Made by a program: the position numbers and the translations under genes. Source: Nostoc sp. KVJ3 (GTDB taxonomy: Bacteria > Cyanobacteriota > Cyanobacteriia > Cyanobacteriales > Nostocaceae). From it: 64,000 nt of DNA. Position 1 is the first letter of the stretch, and every line of letters begins with the position of its first letter. Location of the stretch: NCBI RefSeq assembly GCF_026127265.1, contig NZ_WWFG01000004.1, positions 104,482 through 168,481 of the forward strand, given 5' to 3'. Under the pieces are notes generated by a model that ran no database searches, was not told the origin of the DNA, and worked only from the letters and a program-made list of their open reading frames with translations. This document shows, in pieces, positions 1-8,802 of the stretch.

Positions 1-52
1 GATGGTTGGTGATTATTCCCAATTTTGGGAAAATATTTACTTGTCTACTGAC

Positions 53-319
53 CTAACTTTGCTTGGCAGGTAAGCGCTTGCCGACATACCTTATTCCCTC
101 ATACAAACAAGGGCTTTCTTCTTTGTATTGATACGGATATTTGTATGTAGTGCAAATCTCTCCGCTTACCTCTACATACATTGATTTAGAATAAATTTCC
201 TGTCCTGGACAAATAGAAATATGTTCCGCCCAAGTCAAATCTTGTAAGTGATAATTGGTGGCGTAACCTGTTTCATGGTTATGCTCTGTTGGGATTGATT
301 CTTTTTTGATGTCGTACAT
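53..319 (-). CDS. Hypothetical protein, 88 aa
   Basis: I do not recognise the family. The start at 319 (MYDIKKES) is preferred over an upstream in-frame ATG at 385 because GGAG lies just upstream of it. The protein is polar, with no clear membrane segment and two cysteines (ISICPGQE, GEICTTY). It lies downstream of the ATPase gene on the same strand and so may be the last gene of the partition/transfer set, though a repeat-rich 170-bp gap separates them. No counterpart is evident beside the ATPase of the second module. Confidence 0.45.
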   Translation of the reverse strand: MYDIKKESIPTEHNHETGYATNYHLQDLTWAEHISICPGQEIYSKSMYVEVSGEICTTYKYPYQYKEESPCLYEGIRYVGKRLPAKQS

Positions 320-368
320 TGAAATGCTCCGAAACAAACTTATTAATGTAAATACTATTTGCGTACTT

Positions 369-490
369 GGAACCCAGGAACACACTCAAGGAACAAATAG
401 AGGAACGAGGAACAGGAACGCTACAAGCCTTGTTCCTGCGTCGTTACTGGGGCTTATGTCTGCCATCTGTATCCCGTTCCTGGTTCCTGG
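369..490. repeat. GGAAC short-repeat cluster with inverted copies
   Basis: GGAAC occurs six times within about 50 bases (369-418). Three inverted copies (GTTCC) follow at about 438-487. The cluster straddles the 3' end of the ATPase gene. It is too regular for ordinary spacer and could be a protein-binding array, a terminator-like structure or a recombination by-product. No function is proven. Confidence 0.5.
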
Positions 491-1653
491 TTATGCCGTG
501 GGGGTATAGCCAATTTCGTTATCTCCGTCGATTAATTTAAGTGTTATCAACTCACTAATTCCCTCTTTTACAGTAGCGGTGATTGGTGCTTCCTCTCCCC
601 ACCGACGAGATTTTCTAACCGCGTCGAACTTCACCGGAGGATTACCAGATTTTATGATTTCCAGAATTGTAGACGCAATTATAGATAGGTTGGGAATGTT
701 AACCCTTTCGGCTGAAGGAAGTTCTAAAAAACGTTCAAGCTGCTGCCTTGTATCGGATTGTTGAATAGAGGTTTTCTGCTCTACTACGCTGTTCTGTGTA
801 GCATCCACAGCCTCTAAACACTGCTCTCTGTAAGTTTGATATTCGGCATAAATAGAATTAGGTACTACACCAAGCACCCAATTATTATTATTAGACAAAA
901 TCAAAGGTTCAGTTCCAGAGTCTAGTCCATCAAGTAAAATCTTGAGTTCTGATCGCTTTGCGCCATTGCTAATTAAGTGGGCATTGCTTAGTGCAAGCTC
1001 AATGAATTCCCGCTTGTTATTTTTGGCTAAAAATATAATGTCCCCAACGCTCCGCGAATCTCTACTTCCGCAAAAGGGTAATGCATCTAGGTTGGGTGAG
1101 TGAGAACTTACCCAGAGAGATAAATTATATTCACGTCCTACCAACCAAGCCTCATTTAGAGTTGCCTGTAAATGCCCTGCTAATGACACTAACCCCAACT
1201 CTTTCTTATCTGATATAGCGTAGCTACCGGGGTCAATCCAGACGTTCTTAAGGGCATTCTCAAACAACAAATTCATTGTCAAAAAGTCATCTAGGAACAC
1301 ACGGGTTATTTTTCCTCCTTTCATTCCACAGTCGATAAACTTGATGATTGCCAATGCCGCAGCTACGGGGCTGTCTTTCACAGCGATCGCATGAGTAGCG
1401 AATCTCTTAAAAAAGGCGACATCACTCTGTTTGACCACCACAGCAAGAGATTGGAATTTATCACCATATTTGGTTCTGAGTCTCCCCCATGCTGTACCTA
1501 GAAACGTAGTCTTCCCTGCACCCGGAGAGGCAATAATCACACATCCACCCAAGGTTTTATTATCAGCAGTTAATACCAGTGCATCAAGAATATTTAATGC
1601 CGTTTGGTGATGGTTCGGTGCTGAGGAGAGAGTGTGGTTTAATACCGCAGGGA
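491..1653 (-). pseudogene. Coupling-type P-loop ATPase, 3' fragment (split by IS4-family element)
   Basis: This is the C-terminal part of an ATPase. A Walker A motif (ASPGAGKTT) lies near the start of the surviving ORF, which opens at 1552, and a Walker B-like FLDDF follows about 90 residues later. The last 50 residues look like a winged-helix end. If the element at 1654-3150 and one copy of the 9-bp duplication are removed, the reading frame joins exactly to the 5' fragment at 3151-3811, giving a protein of about 604 aa. The domain order (membrane N-terminus, then RecA-like ATPase) and the neighbours suggest a VirD4/FtsK-like DNA-transfer ATPase. That role is inferred. The fragment may still be translated from 1552 because it keeps the Walker motifs, but it lacks the membrane part. 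Confidence 0.75.
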
Positions 1654-3150
1654 CATTGGTGACAAGTTAAAGCTGTAAGTCTTTTGTCAAGAGGCTTTGA
1701 GAGAATCGCTGAAAAAAAACTGGTCAGACCCTCGTTGGAGATCAGGAAAAGGAGCGACAATTAACTTAACGTTTGGTTTTCGCTTCTGTTTGATAATACC
1801 TAAATCTCGATTTTGAGGGTCAGCAAAATACTTAATAGTATCTGTTGTGTTACCTTTTTGATGAGCCATTGTAAAATGGTAAAGACCACGATAAATCATT
1901 TCTAATGAGATTTCATCAAAGGGTAGAGAGAGTTCATCCGCTACGGCATCACCTAAATCTACTAAAACCGCATAAAATAACCACGTCGCCCAAATTTGTA
2001 ACTTAATTCCATTAATTGAACCTGTCCATAAATAACTTAACCCCAAGAGTCTTTTGACTATATTAAAAGCATCTTCAATTCGCCAACGCCGCCGATATAA
2101 ATCTGCTACTACATAAGGGGGTAAAACATGAGGGTCTAGGACGCTGGTTAAATAAGAATGCCATGTTTTTCCCGACCTTACTTCAATCAAACGTAAAGTT
2201 ATAAACGGAGTCTTTTTAGTGCCAGAACCGAGACGTATCTTCCGGTCTCGCAGTCCATAACTATCTGTCAACACCTGTTCTACTTTGATTGCTGCTCCTT
2301 TCTTTATTCTGGTAATAAAGTCAACTTTATTCTCGATTAATTGATGCCAAAAGTTAAAGTGATAAAAACCTCTATCTAATAAGAGTAAAGTTCCGGCTCT
2401 AACTAAATTTAGGATATTTTCTTCTAGTTTAGTATCAGAAGCTTTAGGATTTTCTTCAAACCAAATTTCTACAGGTAATCTGGTCATTAAATCAATGACT
2501 GTACTCATCTTTCCTGCTAATTGTCCTCTTTGAGCTTCCTCTAAACTTTGTATTTTCCTAAACAATGCCTCCAGTGTTGACCCGTCTACTATCCAAATTT
2601 TCTCGAATTTTAATAATGTAAACTGAATACTTTCTGGTAATGGACGTTTATTTCTACTATGCCAAGCCGCTCTCAAACTAGGCAATAAATCTTTAAATAC
2701 TTTTTCAAATAATTCTGATGGAAATGTCAAAAATCTCTGTGATACTGCTTGTTGACTAACTTTTGTGGGATTACACCACAGAAAACCGTCTCTGGCTAAC
2801 ATTCTTGTCAGTTCCCTGACTCCTGCTACATCTCTCCATAACAAGGTCAGCACCGCAGCCATCATCAATGGTAAATTCAGTATCCGTTCCCTGAGTCCTA
2901 GTTTTCGGTAGTAATTTTCTTGATTTGTAATCGCTGGTGTCAGTAATCTTTCCAGTTGCTCTGCAATTACTTCGTCTTCCACCATTGGTCTGTGTTTCTT
3001 TTTGGCATGGTCTCTATTGGTTTTTTTGCTGGTGGTCATGGCTAAGTCTCAATCGCTCAATTACTTGTCTAGATTGAGTTTCCCACTATTTTTGAACACT
3101 ACAAATATCACCCTTGACAATTTCTCCTTTTCCTTAACTTGTCACCAATG
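1654..3150 (-). mobile_element. IS4-family insertion sequence, complete, 1497 bp
   Basis: Perfect 17-bp terminal inverted repeats (CATTGGTGACAAGTTAA) lie at 1654-1670 and 3134-3150. They are flanked by a 9-bp target duplication, CCGCAGGGA, at 1645-1653 and 3151-3159. The single ORF spans almost the whole element. Intact ends, an intact transposase and a perfect duplication indicate a recent insertion, here into the ATPase gene. Confidence 0.93.
1687..3039 (-). CDS. IS4-family DDE transposase, 450 aa
   Basis: The length and layout fit IS4-family transposases. The first catalytic Asp is likely in IVDGSTLEAL and the second in LLLDRGFYH. The C-terminal signature Y-(2)-R-(3)-E-(6)-K is visible as YRRRWRIEDAFNIVK. 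It is a nuclease/strand-transferase acting on the element's own 17-bp ends. The ORF is unbroken and the element ends are perfect, so it is probably active. Confidence 0.93.
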   Translation of the reverse strand: MTTSKKTNRDHAKKKHRPMVEDEVIAEQLERLLTPAITNQENYYRKLGLRERILNLPLMMAAVLTLLWRDVAGVRELTRMLARDGFLWCNPTKVSQQAVSQRFLTFPSELFEKVFKDLLPSLRAAWHSRNKRPLPESIQFTLLKFEKIWIVDGSTLEALFRKIQSLEEAQRGQLAGKMSTVIDLMTRLPVEIWFEENPKASDTKLEENILNLVRAGTLLLLDRGFYHFNFWHQLIENKVDFITRIKKGAAIKVEQVLTDSYGLRDRKIRLGSGTKKTPFITLRLIEVRSGKTWHSYLTSVLDPHVLPPYVVADLYRRRWRIEDAFNIVKRLLGLSYLWTGSINGIKLQIWATWLFYAVLVDLGDAVADELSLPFDEISLEMIYRGLYHFTMAHQKGNTTDTIKYFADPQNRDLGIIKQKRKPNVKLIVAPFPDLQRGSDQFFFSDSLKAS

Positions 3151-3811
3151 CCGCAGGGATGGCACTTTCATGGGCATTGCTTGCTTGAAGTAAAGTTGGT
3201 TGAGTGTGAATACTTGTTTGGTCAAGAGAGATTATTGTCTGTGCTTGAGCAAGAAGCTCATTGCGAGATATCCCCATCCGTTCAGCCGAGTAATCGGTAG
3301 CTACTGCTAAGGCATTTTTACCATCATTTCTGATTAAATGACCCCTATGATTAATATTTCCCTTTGATGCATCCCACAGGCTATCAAGGAATAGTTCTGA
3401 CCCAGACAAATGCCATAGAATAGCCCAGTTTTTAGGAGTGCTGGAGTTAAGAGCTAATCTATATCTTTTAACTTTCTGCACAACTTCAGAAACTTTCTGA
3501 TTTCTCAGGTAGCTCCCACTAATTATTACTCCTGCACTGCTGACCGCAGAACTCGCTACAATTAGACCTAAAATAGGATTTAGTAAGGTAACTCCGGTTA
3601 GAGCGAGACATCCTGAGAACCCACTAGCAATTGATGCCCAATGCAGGAAGTTAGACTGGTTTTCGCTATTGCATTCTAACTCTTCAAGTTCCCTTATAAA
3701 TTGCTGAATTATTTTAATTTTTGATTGCAGTGTATCAGAATCTTGCTCCTCGATGTGGGCAAAGAACAAGGCTTTTAATGGGTCACGCGACAAGGATTTG
3801 GTTACTAACAT
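3151..3811 (-). pseudogene. Coupling-type ATPase, 5' fragment with membrane anchor
   Basis: This fragment holds the N-terminal 220 residues of the interrupted ATPase, from MLVTKSLSRD. A polar start is followed by two hydrophobic segments at about residues 65-110, then a soluble region. The reading frame as it stands runs on into the IS inverted repeat and stops at 3134. Joining to 1644 restores the frame: 661 + 1154 bases make 605 codons including the stop. A membrane anchor ahead of a P-loop domain is typical of coupling proteins. It is the most distal large gene of the minus-strand set that begins with the ParM-like gene. Confidence 0.75.
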
Positions 3812-3880
3812 GGGAATTGGTAATTTAATTTAATTAATAAAATCCCACCCAGCGTATATTGGATGGGATTATTCCTTTAA

Positions 3881-4606
3881 TTAGGTGAAATTTACATGGT
3901 CTGTTTCAGGTTCAGAGTCGCCCATCTTGTCGGAAACCTGACCTAACACAGAGATTGTGCTGCTCACCAGAAGTAAGCATTTCTCAGGCAGGAGCAGACT
4001 TATTGCAGCCATGATTAGAGCATAAAAATTCAATCCTGTAGCGAGGAATGCATAGCATAAAACTAATGCAGTTTCTATGGCATAACTGATTAGCCGAGTT
4101 GATTTCAACATTCCGTGGTCAAGAGTCAACCAGTTTTCCAGTCGTTCTTCTGGGTTATCAAAGCGTTCACTACTTTCAACATCAATTCCTAAAGCCAAGT
4201 ATGCCCGTGAAATATCCTGCCTAATCTTCCAAAGTTCGGGTGAAAGTTGATAAATATTTATCCCTAATCCCAGCAAAATACCACAAGTAGCTGTGCCGAT
4301 ATTCCATAGCCCCGAAATGCCAAATAACTTACCAAGCCATATTCCGATCGCAGCCCATTGTGCTGTTGCCACGGCGCACACTGCTACAAAGGCTATGATG
4401 GCCACTATACAAGGGGCTGTGGGGTTAGCTAACAGCTTTACGATCAGCGAGAATGCAAAGGTAATTAGCCGCATTGAGTTCTCGGCTATCAGCCAAATTA
4501 ACTTTAATACTTCCCTGAGAAACCCAAATACTTTTGCTACTATTTTTTGAATAGAGACAGCAATATTCTTCTTGGGTTCACCACTTTTTTGTTGACGACT
4601 TTTCAT
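3881..4606 (-). CDS. Polytopic membrane protein, 241 aa, unknown function
   Basis: A basic N-terminus is followed by about four hydrophobic stretches: two before residue 110 and two after residue 170. A soluble segment between them contains DNPEERLENWLTLDH. It overlaps the upstream gene (4578-4994) by 29 bases, which suggests translational coupling. By position it could be part of an envelope complex working with the coupling ATPase. The comparable slot in module 2 holds a different small membrane protein. I do not recognise a named family. Confidence 0.7.
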   Translation of the reverse strand: MKSRQQKSGEPKKNIAVSIQKIVAKVFGFLREVLKLIWLIAENSMRLITFAFSLIVKLLANPTAPCIVAIIAFVAVCAVATAQWAAIGIWLGKLFGISGLWNIGTATCGILLGLGINIYQLSPELWKIRQDISRAYLALGIDVESSERFDNPEERLENWLTLDHGMLKSTRLISYAIETALVLCYAFLATGLNFYALIMAAISLLLPEKCLLLVSSTISVLGQVSDKMGDSEPETDHVNFT

Positions 4607-4994
4607 TTAAATCAGTGTCCTCTTTAAGAATTGATAGTTGATTGTTTAGTTCAGTTTTTGAGTAAATCTGAGAAACTATTAATCGCCCTTCGGCGTAAAC
4701 AACCTTTAAAATCTGTCCAGTCTTTACGCTCTTAATACAGGAAGTGGGGAGCTTCCCAGTTAGAGAACCTGGGGTATTTACTTCATCACCGAGCTTGAAA
4801 GGTTTTGAATTATTGGATGTCCAGCACGTATCAGATTTAAAGTGTTGGGCTATTAAGTTTAATCCTTTCGCCCGTTCAGTTATTGCGCTATCTGAACCAA
4901 TTCTTTTGGAGATAACAGCACTAGTCACGATGCCGAGGGATAGTGCATTAATCCCAATTGCTATCCAGATTATTGGGTTAATGTGAAACTTCAT
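4578..4994 (-). CDS. Membrane-anchored hypothetical protein, 138 aa
   Basis: One hydrophobic segment near the N-terminus (WIAIGINALSLGIVTSAV) is followed by a polar, probably extracytoplasmic domain with two cysteines (DTCWTS and TSCIKS) that could form a disulfide. Its start overlaps the end of the 4991-5353 gene by 4 bases, a typical operon arrangement. It occupies the place held by the 72-aa secreted-type protein (54899-55117) in module 2, which also has an N-terminal hydrophobic segment and cysteines. Confidence 0.7.
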   Translation of the reverse strand: MKFHINPIIWIAIGINALSLGIVTSAVISKRIGSDSAITERAKGLNLIAQHFKSDTCWTSNNSKPFKLGDEVNTPGSLTGKLPTSCIKSVKTGQILKVVYAEGRLIVSQIYSKTELNNQLSILKEDTDLNEKSSTKKW

Positions 4995-5353
4995 CGCTGC
5001 CTGTATTTTTCAGAAACAGTAATAACTCGCTCAACTAACTCGCGTGATTCTGGGTAATTGACAATCAATTCTCTCGCTGCTTCGATATCACCACGTTCTA
5101 TTGCATTGGCGATAATCATCGCGTTATCCCATCCCCCTAATTTCTCCGCATTAGCTCCTAATTGGGTATGTGCTAACGTGTCTCTAAATTCTGTGCCTTC
5201 TGCGTTAACTGACATGGAGAGTGCCTCGATATCTTCCTCAATCATTGCCGCCCACTGTTTAGGATTTTCTGCTTTGATTTGCTGTAGTCTCAAGGCGCGG
5301 TCAGTTAGCGGTGAGCGTCCCCAATCGTTGGGATTTTTGTAGTCAAGTGTCAT
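4991..5353 (-). CDS. Conserved plasmid-module protein, 120 aa
   Basis: It starts MTLDYKNPNDWG and is mostly helical and acidic. A clear paralogue lies at 56491-56934: both begin with nearly the same residues and share NPxQWAAMIxxDIEALS, while the module 2 version has an insertion and diverges afterwards. Conservation in both modules argues for a real function, perhaps as a cytoplasmic partner of the transfer apparatus. No domain is recognised. It is part of a tightly packed minus-strand set. Confidence 0.75.
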   Translation of the reverse strand: MTLDYKNPNDWGRSPLTDRALRLQQIKAENPKQWAAMIEEDIEALSMSVNAEGTEFRDTLAHTQLGANAEKLGGWDNAMIIANAIERGDIEAARELIVNYPESRELVERVITVSEKYRQR

Positions 5354-5448
5354 TTGTTAGAATCCTTAAGTACAAATCGTTTTGCGTATCGAGATACATC
5401 CTGATTAGGCGATCGCCAAGCTTGCCGGCAGGTGCGATCGCTTCATCA

Positions 5449-5643
5449 TCAGTTTTCACAAAACTCAACAAGTTCAAAAACCTCCCTCTGCACTTGGTTT
5501 TGACTTAATTCTTTTCGCCTGCCCTTGGAGTCGTTAAAAACGAAAGGGGCATTGACTCGACAATTAGAACGGTGGCTGTAGCGCAGTTGTTGACCACGGA
5601 ATTGGTAGAGGTGGTTACGTTGCAAGGCTGTCATTGAAAGCAT
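5449..5643 (-). CDS. Small basic conserved protein, 64 aa
   Basis: The start at 5643 (MLSMTALQRN) is chosen because GAGGA sits a few bases upstream. That RBS overlaps the stop of the preceding gene. The remainder (RGQQLRYSHRSNCR, then a charged C-terminus ending FCEN) is almost identical to 57026-57220 in module 2. Length, basic character and strict conservation suggest a nucleic-acid-binding accessory protein, but this is inference. Confidence 0.75.
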   Translation of the reverse strand: MLSMTALQRNHLYQFRGQQLRYSHRSNCRVNAPFVFNDSKGRRKELSQNQVQREVFELVEFCEN

Positions 5644-5651
5644 TTGCTTCC

Positions 5652-5888
5652 TCAAACTTGGGAGTAGAACTCGATATTTAGGATTGCTTCGTGAATCTCC
5701 ATCAAAGCTTGCACAGCATCACCCATCTTTAAGTCATTCGATGTACTGAATCGGTCGGAGGCTTCGATTTGCTTGTAATTTGGGGATGCTTGCACAAACC
5801 TTAGAGTTTGTTCGCAACCCAGGATGATGGTCATTATTTCGGTTGTTGTTAGGCTTGGCTGTGTCTGCACGGTGTCTTGGTTGCTCAT
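5652..5888 (-). CDS. Conserved small helical protein, 78 aa
   Basis: It begins MSNQDTVQTQPSLTTTE and is predicted to be soluble and helical. The module 2 copy (57238-57462) is very similar but carries two one-base deletions relative to this gene, so this is the intact reference copy. Its stop codon overlaps the RBS of the next gene (5449-5643), indicating coupled translation. Function unknown. Confidence 0.75.
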   Translation of the reverse strand: MSNQDTVQTQPSLTTTEIMTIILGCEQTLRFVQASPNYKQIEASDRFSTSNDLKMGDAVQALMEIHEAILNIEFYSQV

Positions 5889-5927
5889 GACTTCTTTCTT
5901 CTCCTTTGGGTTTTTATCGCGTAACTT

Positions 5928-6134
5928 CTAATTCTTTCGCTTGAGAGTGATTTTGTAAGTCTCCCCGTTTGGCTTCAAAACAGTGTGTTGCTCTAAACCT
6001 AATTCGCTAGCTGCACTTAAAATTGGGCCGACATTTTCAGACGGTTCACCATGAAAGGTTGTCTCTCCTTTTTTACCTTTATCGAGGTTTCTAGAAATCA
6101 TTTCTTTAAGCGCCTCAAACCCGGACTGTGACAT
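5928..6134 (-). CDS. Hypothetical protein, 68 aa
   Basis: It starts MSQSGFEALKEM and ends with a short strand-rich, basic tail (ETYKITLKRKN). No counterpart is seen in module 2, where the neighbouring genes are directly adjacent. It is positioned between two conserved small genes on the same strand. AGGAGGAATT lies immediately upstream, a good ribosome binding site. Function unknown. Confidence 0.65.
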   Translation of the reverse strand: MSQSGFEALKEMISRNLDKGKKGETTFHGEPSENVGPILSAASELGLEQHTVLKPNGETYKITLKRKN

Positions 6135-6229
6135 AATTCCTCCTATTTTCTATACGATACTCTTGCCCGAACTACTGATGATGAGAGCTAGTCCTCTTCT
6201 GGGGTTGTGTCTGCATCATGTTTGGGATC

Positions 6230-6454
6230 TCACAACTTATTTCTTTTCCTTTGAGCTTTTATCGGTGCGGTTGGTGCTTCTGGCTGACTCGGTTTTTGAA
6301 GTACATAGCTGATAGCCCCTCCACCACCCACGGCTGCGGCGATGGTGAACATATTGTTACGACCGAAGTACTGCACTCCGAAATAGCCAACTGCGATCGC
6401 TGCTGCTGTTGCACCAATGCCTAAAACCGTGTTTCTAAATCTGGATTTGGTCAT
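6230..6454 (-). CDS. Small two-helix membrane protein, 74 aa
   Basis: Two hydrophobic segments (GIGATAAAIAVGYFGVQYF and FTIAAAVGGGGAISYVL) are followed by a proline-rich, basic tail. The module 2 copy at 57459-57674 is nearly identical from GYFGVQYFGRNN onward. Its start overlaps the stop of the upstream gene (ATGA-type overlap at 6451-6454). Small size, pairing with ParM/ParR genes and strict conservation suggest a membrane component of the transfer or partition apparatus. The precise role is unknown. Confidence 0.75.
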   Translation of the reverse strand: MTKSRFRNTVLGIGATAAAIAVGYFGVQYFGRNNMFTIAAAVGGGGAISYVLQKPSQPEAPTAPIKAQRKRNKL

Positions 6455-6684
6455 GCTGCCCCTTTGAAATTAGTGACCATTGCGCTAAGTGCTGATTTAT
6501 TGGGCTGTGTAGATTGTGCTGTTTCGGGTTTTGGTGATGTTTGCACATTACCGTGTTGAAAAATCAGTTTCTCTACACCTGCTGAAAGTGCTTGTGTTGG
6601 CGCATCTTGGGGTAAATCAAAAATCTTGCACAATTCAATTACTGCTAGGTAGGAGATGGTTATACGCCGAGATTCGTAATTCAT
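6451..6684 (-). CDS. ParR-like small protein, 77 aa
   Basis: It lies 3 bases downstream of the ParM-like gene, the normal place for the ParR adaptor of an actin-type partition operon. The first 45 residues could form an RHH-like fold (ITISYLAVIELCKIF). The tail is Pro/Gln/Ser rich and ends NFKGAA. The module 2 gene at 57677-57907 sits in the same slot and also has a Gln/Pro-rich tail ending near the same length. Assignment rests mainly on context. Confidence 0.55.
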   Translation of the reverse strand: MNYESRRITISYLAVIELCKIFDLPQDAPTQALSAGVEKLIFQHGNVQTSPKPETAQSTQPNKSALSAMVTNFKGAA

Positions 6685-6687
6685 TGA

Positions 6688-7803
6688 TTAAGCTCCTCTT
6701 GCAATTTGAGTTAATAGCTTCAACCCCAAAGCATTGATGAATTGGGGATTGTTCAAGACCACAAAGCCTAAACCGGCTAAGTTTTGATCCACCACTGGCA
6801 GCGAAACACCCCCACCCCAGGCGACAAGGTATTTCGCTCTATCGAGGTAATTACCGGAGGTAACGAAATTGGCGAATTTCTCAATCCTGGTACTCCACCA
6901 TTCATCTAGACACTGGCTGTACTCTGTTTCAAATTTTTTACCTGTGAGGTGGTTGCCGCCATAAGTGAAAGTGCCTTCTAGAATCCCCTGGTTCACCAAG
7001 CTGGGCGAGTGCTTCACGTCCTTGGACAGCAGACTCACTCTGTCGTTTCGTTTGTCGAGGGCTTCTGCAATCATCGAATGCAGTTCACCCGCTCCACCTT
7101 CAATCAGGTGTCTGTCAATCACTGCACCGCTACCGTTGAACACGGTAATCAACCAAGTTGATGAACCGATATCGAGAGCGATCGCTAATTCTGAGGGGTC
7201 TAGTACCAGGGACGCTTCACCGAATAAGCAGTGGGCAATGCTGCCAAAACCTTCGGGATAAATGCCTGTGACTACGATTTCAACTGTCTTGGTGACAATG
7301 GAACGGGTTACAGGGTGCAGATGCTCAAAGGTGTGAGTCCCTTCAACTCTGCGCTTAATCTCAGTCGCCCAGCGTTCGGGGTTGTGGTTGCTCAAACTAA
7401 TTGAAAGCTTTATCCCCGAAGGAATATTCAGAACTGCTAAGTCTGCAAGAATGCTTTCTAGTGCCAGTTCTGCTTTTTTGGCTTTATCTTCGTGCAGTAA
7501 AGTGTGGTCACTTTGAGCTAGAGCTGCACTGCCCCAGAAGAATTGAACGTCTTTTAAGTCAAGACGCGTTCCTTCTACATACCGCACCCATGCCCCATCT
7601 TTTGAGATGGTTTCGTGGTGCATGATGTTGCGGTTGCGAACAAGTGAGTATGCGGCAGGCATCATGATCGAAAAGTCACTGATGATTGCCTTGCCATACC
7701 CTGCACCTGAGTCTTTTCCGGCGATAAGGTCAGTTAGCCCGGATTTGGCTAACAAGTCGGCTTGGACTAGCCAATTTTTGGCATTGGAATATATAGCTGT
7801 CAT
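6688..7803 (-). CDS. ParM/StbA-like actin-family ATPase, 371 aa
   Basis: This is a plasmid-segregation-type actin homologue. The phosphate-1 loop is DSGAGYGKA near the N-terminus (about residues 31-39), the phosphate-2 loop is ALDIGSSTW in the middle, and the adenosine motif VAWGGGVSLP lies near the C-terminus. The length fits ParM/Alp proteins. It is the first gene of the minus-strand set and is followed at once by a ParR-like gene. A second, frameshifted homologue is at 57987-58931. Expected role: ATP-driven filaments that separate plasmid copies. The upstream 296-bp AT-rich gap (7804-8099) between it and the divergent RHH gene is the natural place for a centromere and promoters. Confidence 0.85.
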   Translation of the reverse strand: MTAIYSNAKNWLVQADLLAKSGLTDLIAGKDSGAGYGKAIISDFSIMMPAAYSLVRNRNIMHHETISKDGAWVRYVEGTRLDLKDVQFFWGSAALAQSDHTLLHEDKAKKAELALESILADLAVLNIPSGIKLSISLSNHNPERWATEIKRRVEGTHTFEHLHPVTRSIVTKTVEIVVTGIYPEGFGSIAHCLFGEASLVLDPSELAIALDIGSSTWLITVFNGSGAVIDRHLIEGGAGELHSMIAEALDKRNDRVSLLSKDVKHSPSLVNQGILEGTFTYGGNHLTGKKFETEYSQCLDEWWSTRIEKFANFVTSGNYLDRAKYLVAWGGGVSLPVVDQNLAGLGFVVLNNPQFINALGLKLLTQIARGA

Positions 7804-8099
7804 GGTTCAGATGATTGGTAAAGTCTTGATTTTTCTGGCTTGGCGTTGATTTTTAGGCAAATCTAGACAAATCCAGATATCCAGTTAGGGGCAAGCCAAA
7901 GCATCACTTTCTGGCTTCTGTTGCCTTTGTTTTGTGGCTGTTTTTGGCTGACAACTTTAAAGTAGCATTTTCTCAGAGAATTATCAGCATAAATAGAAGA
8001 ATTAATTTACTTTTATCAAAAAAAAATCAGACAGATTGTAGCTAAGTATCTGAGAATTAGCTACTGTCTTGACTGAGGTACACAATTTAAAGTTAAAAA
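7804..8099. other. Divergent intergenic region, candidate promoter/centromere of the parM locus
   Basis: The region separates the minus-strand ParM-like operon from the plus-strand RHH genes. It is AT-rich, with an A9 run near 8020. The words TTTCTGGCTT and TTTTTGGCTG recur (about 7829-7950). No coding potential and no long perfect repeat were seen. Its role is inferred from position only. Confidence 0.35.
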
Positions 8100-8294
8100 A
8101 TGCCAGCAGGTAAAAGACCACGAGTAATGTTTGTCACAAGCGATTATGTAAAACAAGCGCTAGAGCGATGGGCAGAGGATGAGGATAAAACTGTTAGCAG
8201 CTTATTGGACGAACTTATAAAAGAAGTCTTAGTACAAAAGGGGTATCTAGAACCTCCAAAAAAGTTATTGAGCCAGAGTCATCACAAAAATTAA
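8100..8294 (+). CDS. Ribbon-helix-helix (CopG/Arc-like) protein, 64 aa
   Basis: The short basic N-terminus with a beta-strand (RVMFVTSDYVKQALERWA) followed by helices with TVSSLLDELI matches the RHH layout. It is divergent from the ParM-like gene and probably binds the intergenic region as an autoregulator. An RHH gene stands in the equivalent position of module 2 (59185-59355), also divergent from the actin gene, which supports a conserved regulatory role. Confidence 0.7.
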   Translation: MPAGKRPRVMFVTSDYVKQALERWAEDEDKTVSSLLDELIKEVLVQKGYLEPPKKLLSQSHHKN

Positions 8295-8392
8295 CAGAAG
8301 AAATCTCTTCATCCGTATCACACAGAAATTCGCCTGAATGTTATACTAATGAGCAAGTTTCGTATAACACAGCTAGCCAAACAGAGCTTATT

Positions 8393-8575
8393 ATGAGCAT
8401 TCCAATAGTTACCAGTCGGCAAGAAGGTGCAGCAGAGGTCAGGGTTTTCATGCTGGAAGATGAACGAGAGCAACTCAAGCAGGCTTGCACAAGCATGAAA
8501 ACGAATATGAGCCACATTTTAAGAGTGCTAGCACTGCAATGGTTAACCGAACAGCACCAAACACCGCACGAATAG
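8393..8575 (+). CDS. RHH-like small protein, 60 aa
   Basis: It reads MSIPIVTSRQEGAAEVRVFM followed by LEDEREQLKQACTSMKTNMSHILRVLALQWL. The strand-helix-helix pattern and length suggest a second RHH protein. It lies about 100 bases after the first RHH gene and just ahead of the 70-aa gene. The RBS is weak (AGAGC). The call is moderate and no function is certain. Confidence 0.5.
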   Translation: MSIPIVTSRQEGAAEVRVFMLEDEREQLKQACTSMKTNMSHILRVLALQWLTEQHQTPHE

Positions 8576-8589
8576 TATTAAAGGAAAAC

Positions 8590-8802
8590 ATGGTTCAAAA
8601 TATATGTTCTCGATTAGAAAAAACTGAAACGGTGCTAGTTCATCTAGCACCGTTGATAAAATGGCTTACTCAACTGCTTAAGCACACTGCTTCAAGAGTT
8701 AACTGTCTATTGAAAGGGTGGATAGCGCGAGTGGATTTGTTTTTCAGGCAAATGCCTGAGTATTTGCAAGCCTGCAAAACAAAACAGATTAGCCTGTTTT
8801 GA
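8590..8802 (+). CDS. Hypothetical protein, 70 aa
   Basis: The start at 8590 is preferred over an upstream in-frame ATG at 8485 because AAGGAAA lies directly before it. The sequence is amphipathic and helical (KTETVLVHLAPLIKWL, then SRVNCLLKGWIARVDLFF). It lies in a short plus-strand cluster with the RHH genes. No family is recognised. Confidence 0.45.
   Translation: MVQNICSRLEKTETVLVHLAPLIKWLTQLLKHTASRVNCLLKGWIARVDLFFRQMPEYLQACKTKQISLF

Noticed and set aside
306..509. 67-aa plus-strand ORF over the GGAAC cluster
   Set aside because: Its composition follows the DNA repeat, it is antisense to the ATPase end and the 88-aa gene start, and it has no RBS.
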